Of a DNA stretch of 64,000 bases, positions 59,681-64,000 are shown one piece after another. Every line of letters starts with the position of its first letter. Position 1 is the stretch's first letter. Under the pieces are notes generated by a model, which worked only from the letters and a program-made list of their open reading frames with translations, was not told the origin of the DNA and did not search any database. The stretch comes from Cryptosporangium phraense (GTDB lineage: Bacteria > Actinomycetota > Actinomycetes > Mycobacteriales > Cryptosporangiaceae). The position numbers were made by a program, and so were the translations under genes. The stretch spans positions 62,001 through 126,000 of the forward strand of contig NZ_VIRS01000004.1 in NCBI RefSeq assembly GCF_006912135.1, written 5' to 3'.

Positions 59681-59813
59681 TCCTCCGCCGACAGGGCGAG
59701 GCCAGGCTGCGCCCCCTGTGCCCGTTGATATCGGTGACCGACCGCTCGACGAGGGACCTGGACGCATACCTTCAGCCGGGTGGCGGACGGCCGATCTGGC
59801 TCAGCACTCGTGC

Positions 59814-60530
59814 TCAGGGCGCGAAGCCTCGTAGGAGCGCGGCCAGTACGCGCTCCAGGCGCGGTTCCACCTCCACGATCGCGTGGCCCAGGCGTGGGTC
59901 GCTGCGATAGAGCGCCTCCACCTCCGGCCCCGGCGTCGCCATCTGCCAGAGCGCCCCGGCCATCGAGGTGGCCGTCGCGATGAGGTCGACGCCCTGCTGC
60001 TCGGTGAGGCCCGGCCGTAGGCGCTGGAACTCCGCCACCAGCGCGCCGACCTCCTCCAGCGTCACCAACTTGAACTCCCGCACCGACTCGAGCGACACGT
60101 TCCGCTCGAGGTTCAGCGGCGCCTGCGCCAGCAGGTCACAGAACAGCGGACGCGAGACCAGCGACTCCGCGATCACCGCAGCCACCCCCTCCGCGCCCGC
60201 GCCCGCGGCGCCCGCGACGCCTGCCGCGCCCGCGACGCCTGCCGCGCCCGCGACGCCTGCCGCGCCCTCAGCGCCCGCCACGGCGGCCGTGGCCAGCGAC
60301 GCACGCAAAGCCGCCGACCACTCCCTCCACCCCTCCGCGGTCAACCGCAGAAAGATCTGCTCCCGCGTCTCGAAATACCGCAGCATCGCCGACTTGTGCA
60401 TCCCCGTCGCATCCGCGATATCGGTCAGCGTCACCCGCCGCACCCCCCGCACGGCCGCCAACCCGCGCGCCGACTCCAGGATCGCCTGCTCGCGCTGGTG
60501 CTTCGCCTCCACCGACCTCGCCCGCTGCAC
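59814..60530 (-). CDS. TetR family regulator with an alanine-rich tandem repeat
   Basis: 238 residues. ILESARGLAAVRGVRRVTLTDIADATGMHKSAMLRYFETREQIFLRLTAEGW is the HTH region. A low-complexity segment follows (about residues 88-117), consisting of G-V-A-G-A-A hexapeptides encoded by an 18-bp tandem repeat, and then the ligand domain (SRPLFCDLLAQAPLNLERNVSLESVREFKL). The insert lies between the DNA-binding and ligand-binding helices, a place where length could affect allostery. It is divergent from an SDR gene. Confidence 0.9.
   Translation of the reverse strand: MQRARSVEAKHQREQAILESARGLAAVRGVRRVTLTDIADATGMHKSAMLRYFETREQIFLRLTAEGWREWSAALRASLATAAVAGAEGAAGVAGAAGVAGAAGVAGAAGAGAEGVAAVIAESLVSRPLFCDLLAQAPLNLERNVSLESVREFKLVTLEEVGALVAEFQRLRPGLTEQQGVDLIATATSMAGALWQMATPGPEVEALYRSDPRLGHAIVEVEPRLERVLAALLRGFAP
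60208..60261. repeat. Three exact 18-bp tandem repeats in the TetR gene
   Basis: GCGCCCGCGACGCCTGCC occurs at 60208, 60226 and 60244 without change, with diverged copies on both sides. Exact identity points to recent expansion. Confidence 0.92.
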
Positions 60531-60543
60531 GTCCCCACCCTAC

Positions 60544-60567
60544 CGCAACCCTGTTGCGTTATTAACG
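60544..60567. promoter_or_regulatory. Two overlapping palindromes, probable TetR operator
   Basis: CGCAACCCTGTTGCG (60544-60558) and CGTTATTAACG (60557-60567) share two bases in the 58-base divergent region between the TetR and SDR genes. Either could be the repressor site. Confidence 0.6.
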
Positions 60568-60588
60568 AAACCGCGTTTTACTAAGGGC

Positions 60589-61449
60589 ATGTCCGTTTGG
60601 TTCATCACCGGTTCGTCCCGCGGCTTCGGCCGCTCCCTCGTCCAGGCTGCGCTGGACGCCGGCCATCAGGTCGTCGCCACCGCCCGTAAGCCGGACACGC
60701 TCGCCGAGTTCGGCGACCGGGTCCTCGCCGTCCCGCTCGACGTCACCGACGCCGAGGCCGCGAAAGCGGCCCTGAACGCCGGCGTCGAACGCTTCGGACG
60801 CATCGACGTCGTCGTCAACAACGCGGGCTACGCCAACGTCGCTCCGATCGAGACCGGCGACGAGGCCGACTTCCGCACCCAGTTCGAAACCAACTTCTGG
60901 GGCGTCTACCACGTCTCCCGGGCCGCGATCCCGCTGATGCGAGCCCAGCGGCACGGCACGATCGTCCAGTTCTCGTCGATCGGCGGCCGGGTCGGCGGAT
61001 CACCCGGCATCGCGTCCTATCAAGCCGCCAAGTTCGCGGTGGACGGGTTCAGCCGCGTGCTCGCGGCCGAGACCGCGCCGTTCGGGATCCGGGTCATGGT
61101 CGTCGAGCCCAGCGGCTTCGCCACCGACTGGGCCGGAGCCTCGATGACGGTCCACGACATCCCGGCCGACTACGACTCCACGATCGGCGTCATGCAGCGC
61201 CGGGTCCGCGCGAACGACGCCGGCGCGGCCGGCGACCCCGACCGCGCGGCCCGGATCATCGTCGAGGCGGCCGGCCGTACGAACCCGCCGTCGCACCTGC
61301 CGGTCGGAGTCAACGCCGTCGAGATGGCCCGCGCCTACTCGGAAGGCCAGCTCGCCGAGGGCGCGGCCTGGGCCGCCGTCGGCCGCTCGGCCGACTTCGC
61401 CGAGCCCTTCCCCGTCCCGCTCCCGCCGGACGAGGTCCGCTCCAACTGA
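60589..61449 (+). CDS. Short-chain dehydrogenase/reductase
   Basis: 286 residues. WFITGSSRGFGRSLVQAAL is the nucleotide motif (TGxxxGxG), DVVVNNAGYA is the NNAG motif, and SYQAAKFAVDGF carries the catalytic Tyr and Lys with Ser upstream (QFSSIGG). PLDVTD suggests NAD(P) specificity of the classical SDR type. The start ATG follows AAGGGC. The divergent TetR and shared palindromes suggest induction by its substrate or product. Confidence 0.93.
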   Translation: MSVWFITGSSRGFGRSLVQAALDAGHQVVATARKPDTLAEFGDRVLAVPLDVTDAEAAKAALNAGVERFGRIDVVVNNAGYANVAPIETGDEADFRTQFETNFWGVYHVSRAAIPLMRAQRHGTIVQFSSIGGRVGGSPGIASYQAAKFAVDGFSRVLAAETAPFGIRVMVVEPSGFATDWAGASMTVHDIPADYDSTIGVMQRRVRANDAGAAGDPDRAARIIVEAAGRTNPPSHLPVGVNAVEMARAYSEGQLAEGAAWAAVGRSADFAEPFPVPLPPDEVRSN

Positions 61450-61535
61450 CGCCCCGCGGCGGCGGTCCGGTTCCCTTCCCGCCGCCGCGACGCCGGACCG
61501 TCGCCGGCAACCGGGGCGCCGGTGCCCCGTCCTTC

Positions 61536-63629
61536 TCAAAGACTCCCGAGCAGCTTGTCCAACCTCACCGGCAGATCCCGCACCCGTACCCCCGTCGCAT
61601 GCCACACCGCATTCACGATCGCGGCCGGCGACCCCACTATCCCGATCTCCCCGATCCCCTTCACCCCGAGCGGATTCACCGACAGGTCCTCCTCGTCGAT
61701 CCACACCGCCTCGATCGACTCCACATCGGCGTGCACCGGCACGTGGTACTCGGCCAGGTCGTGGTTCACCCAGTCACCGGTCGAGGCGTCCAGGACGCTC
61801 TCCTCGTGGAGCGCCATCCCCATTCCCATCGTCATCCCGCCGATGAACTGGCTCCGCGCGGTCCGCGGGTTCAGCACCCGCCCCACCGCGTACGCCCCGA
61901 GCAGACGGGAGACCCGCACCTCGCCGGTGTCCGCGTCCACCCGCACCTCGGCGAAGTGCGCGCCGAACGCGTGCTTCCCGGAGTTCTCCCGCGACTTCAC
62001 GTCCGGCGTCGTGTCGAACGTCGCCGAGAGGCCGTCCGGCGGCACCGGCCCGGTCAGCCGCGACAGCTCCTCCCGGAGCAGACGGCACGCCCCGTCGATC
62101 GCCCAGCCCCACGATGCGCTGCCCGACGAGCCACCGGCGATCGACGCCCGCGTCAGGCCGCTGTCGCCGATCCGGACCGTGACGTTCTCCAGCGGCACGC
62201 CCATCCCGTCGGCGGCGATCTGGTGCAGCACGGTCCGCGAGCCGGTCCCGATGTCGACCGCGGCCAGCGTCACCTCGACCCGGCGCTCCGGGTCGATCCG
62301 CACGGTGGCCGTCGACGGCATGACCATCGACGGATAGGTCGCCCCGGCCATCCCGGTCCCGACCCACCAGCGGCCCTCCCGTCGCTGCCGCGGCTCGAGA
62401 GAGCGCCCGGCCCAGCCGAATCGCGACGCACCCAGCCGCAGGCACTCCACGTAGTGCCGGCTGCTGAACGGCGTCCCGTCCTCCGGCTCCACGTCCGGCT
62501 CGTTGCGTATCCGCAGCTCGATCGGGTCGATCCCCAGCGAAACCGCGAGCTCGTCCAGCGCACCCTCCAGCGCCACCATCCCCGGCGCCTCGCCCGGAGC
62601 GCGCATCCACCGGGGCGTCGGCATGTCCAGCCGGGCCAGCCGGTGGGACGTCCGCCGGTTCGGGGCCGCGTACATGTGCCGGGTCACCACCGCGGTCTGC
62701 TCGGCGAACTCGAACAGCCGGGACGTCTGCTCGACGACGTCGTGGGCGATCGCGGTCAGCTTCCCGTCCGCGCTCGCACCCAGCCGCACCCGCTGGATCG
62801 TCGGCGTCCGGTGACCCACCATCGTGAACAGCGCCTGCCGGGGCAGCGCGAGGCGCACCGGCGTGCCCACCACCCGCGCCGCCATCGCGGCCAGGATCGC
62901 GTTCGGCCGCGCGCTGCCCTTCGACCCGAACCCGCCGCCGACGTGCTCCGCGATCACGTGGATCTGCGAACGCTTCAGGCTGAATACTTTCGCGACCTGG
63001 GAAGCGATCGCCGACGGTCCCTGATTCGAGTCGTACAGCACGAGGTCGTCACCGACCCACATCGCCGTCGTGGCGTGCGGCTCCATCGGGTTGTTGTGCA
63101 GCGCGGGCGTCGAGTAGGTCACGTCCACGGTGGCCGCGGCCGCGGCCAGGGCCGCGTCCACGTCCCCGGCCGAGGTGTCCGACGGAAACGCCGGGTTGAC
63201 CTTCTCCGGCGTGTAGAGGCCGGGGTGGTCCGGCGTCAGCTCCGCGTCGTGCTCCTCCTCCACCAACTCCATTCGGACGCTCTGCGCTGCGCGCCTCGCG
63301 GCCTCGAGCGTGCGGGCGACGGCCAGCGCGACGACCTGACCCCGGTAGCTGATCCGGGGCGACTGGAGTACCTGCAGCTCCGGGTCGTCGCCGGACTCCA
63401 GGCGGGGCGCGTTCCCGTGCCACAGCAGCGCCAGCAGCCCGTCGTCGTCGCCGGGCTCGATCGAGACGACGTGGCCGCGCGCGATCGGCGCCTGCACCAC
63501 CCAGGCGTAGGCGACGTTCTCCACCGGGTACTCGACCGCGTACCGGGCCGTGCCGGTGACCTTCAGCGGTCCCTCGATCCGCGCCACCGGCGTTCCGATC
63601 GACGCGGTCCGGGTCGGTGTCATCGTCAT
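61536..63629 (-). CDS. Xanthine dehydrogenase family molybdopterin-binding subunit
   Basis: 697 residues from the ATG at 63629. RIEGPLKVTGTARYAVEYPVENVAYAWVVQ is the hammerhead domain. HVGGGFGSKGSARPNAILAAMAAR, RAPGEAPGMVALEGALDELA and DIGTGSRTVLHQIAAD are molybdopterin-binding motifs. GVKGIGEIGIVG near the C-terminus contains the invariant catalytic Glu. The family hydroxylates purines, aldehydes or N-heterocycles; the substrate here is unknown. It overlaps the FAD subunit by 4 bases. An iron-sulfur subunit would be expected outside the window. Confidence 0.93.
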   Translation of the reverse strand: MTMTPTRTASIGTPVARIEGPLKVTGTARYAVEYPVENVAYAWVVQAPIARGHVVSIEPGDDDGLLALLWHGNAPRLESGDDPELQVLQSPRISYRGQVVALAVARTLEAARRAAQSVRMELVEEEHDAELTPDHPGLYTPEKVNPAFPSDTSAGDVDAALAAAAATVDVTYSTPALHNNPMEPHATTAMWVGDDLVLYDSNQGPSAIASQVAKVFSLKRSQIHVIAEHVGGGFGSKGSARPNAILAAMAARVVGTPVRLALPRQALFTMVGHRTPTIQRVRLGASADGKLTAIAHDVVEQTSRLFEFAEQTAVVTRHMYAAPNRRTSHRLARLDMPTPRWMRAPGEAPGMVALEGALDELAVSLGIDPIELRIRNEPDVEPEDGTPFSSRHYVECLRLGASRFGWAGRSLEPRQRREGRWWVGTGMAGATYPSMVMPSTATVRIDPERRVEVTLAAVDIGTGSRTVLHQIAADGMGVPLENVTVRIGDSGLTRASIAGGSSGSASWGWAIDGACRLLREELSRLTGPVPPDGLSATFDTTPDVKSRENSGKHAFGAHFAEVRVDADTGEVRVSRLLGAYAVGRVLNPRTARSQFIGGMTMGMGMALHEESVLDASTGDWVNHDLAEYHVPVHADVESIEAVWIDEEDLSVNPLGVKGIGEIGIVGSPAAIVNAVWHATGVRVRDLPVRLDKLLGSL

Positions 63630-64000
63630 CGCGAGACCTCTTCCAGCGTCGCGGCGACCAGGTTCCGGATCAGCGTCAGCTTGAACGCGTTGTCGGGCAG
63701 CGGTTCGGCCGCGGCCAGCTCGGCGTCGGCCGCGGCCAGGAACGCGTCGCGAGTGGCCGGGCCGCCGCGCAGAGCCGATTCGGCCACCCGCGCCCGCCAC
63801 GGCTTGTGCGCCACCGCCCCGAACGCCAGGCGCACGTCGTCCACCACGTCGTCCGTGATGCGGACCGCGGCGGCGACCGAACCGACCGCGAACGCGTACG
63901 AGGCCCGGTCGCGGGCCTTGCGGTAGGTACTCGGGAAGCCCAACGGCGGGACGTCGACCGCGGTGATCAACTCACCGGGCTGCAGCACCGTGTCGCGCGA
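63626..64000 (-). CDS. FAD-binding subunit of the same hydroxylase, C-terminal part
   Basis: Incomplete at the window end. TVLQPGELITAVDVPPLGFPSTYRKARDRASYAFAVGSVAAAVRI and VRLAFGAVAHKPWRARVAESAL are the C-terminal domain of CO-dehydrogenase-type flavoprotein (medium) subunits. The stop overlaps the molybdopterin subunit start (ATGA). It passes electrons from FAD to an external acceptor. Confidence 0.9.
   Translation of the reverse strand, partial: SRDTVLQPGELITAVDVPPLGFPSTYRKARDRASYAFAVGSVAAAVRITDDVVDDVRLAFGAVAHKPWRARVAESALRGGPATRDAFLAAADAELAAAEPLPDNAFKLTLIRNLVAATLEEVSR

Noticed and set aside
59681-59813. Open frame leading to EEETP and a stop next to the right repeat, a possible second integrase end
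   Set aside because: Only the last codons inside the repeat match; further upstream there is no integrase motif.

Overview
The window comes from a GC-rich actinobacterium. Gene order in two blocks matches the Mycobacterium tuberculosis backbone: mscL / serine-rich FmdB protein / 5-formyl-THF cyclo-ligase / galU / glp (moeA-like) / rimJ / glpR-sepX, and rsmI near metG and tatD. Family content suggests a Micromonosporales- or Cryptosporangium-like organism; this is an inference from memory of gene families, not a search.

Layout. 1-5.4 kb: tatD (partial), metG, a membrane protein, rsmI, an FAD monooxygenase and a divergent MarR regulator with a clear operator-like palindrome. 5.4-22.5 kb: a lower-GC accessory block with two diverged copies of the module I recognise as SCO2521-SCO2522-SCO2523-SCO2524 of Streptomyces, three SCO2525-type methyltransferases, three GNAT acetyltransferases (two of them a half-domain fused to a full domain) and two membrane proteins. 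It ends at a tRNA-Ala gene with a strong terminator. 22.6-29.5 kb: conserved housekeeping block (glpR/sepX, rimJ, glp, galU, HAMP-GAF sensor, FTHF cyclo-ligase, FmdB). 29.6-32.3 kb: a secreted or anchored low-complexity protein, then about 2.1 kb of apparently non-coding, highly repetitive DNA with three nested kinds of tandem repeat. 32.3-46.7 kb: mscL, penicillin acylase, metallo-hydrolase, TetR, a fold-type III PLP enzyme with its lactone oxidase partner, a truncated IS5-like remnant, a small zinc protein, two glycosyltransferases, a flippase-like protein, a methyltransferase and a phospholipase D.

46.8-50.3 kb: a compact lanthipeptide locus: a lyase-kinase-cyclase synthetase with the cyclase zinc ligands present (class IV-like), preceded by two precursor genes. 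One precursor carries two near-identical cysteine-rich cores with a Cys every fourth residue; the other has ten Cys, nine of them directly after Ser or Thr. A large hairpin sits between the precursors and the synthetase. 50.4-54 kb: two MarR regulators, a YetF-like DUF421 operon and a Bcr/CflA efflux pump.

54.0-59.7 kb: a decayed island in a tRNA-Arg(CCU) gene, bounded by 72-bp imperfect direct repeats. It holds an integrase stump fused to a hydrolase stump, an NB-ARC/TPR STAND-type gene broken by an exact 8-bp tandem duplication, and a three-gene translationally coupled operon. 59.8-64 kb: a TetR regulator with an in-frame 18-bp tandem repeat, a divergent short-chain dehydrogenase, and the molybdopterin and (partial) FAD subunits of a xanthine-dehydrogenase-type hydroxylase.

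The most promising undescribed systems are the duplicated SCO2521-2525 plus GNAT block and the double-core lanthipeptide locus.
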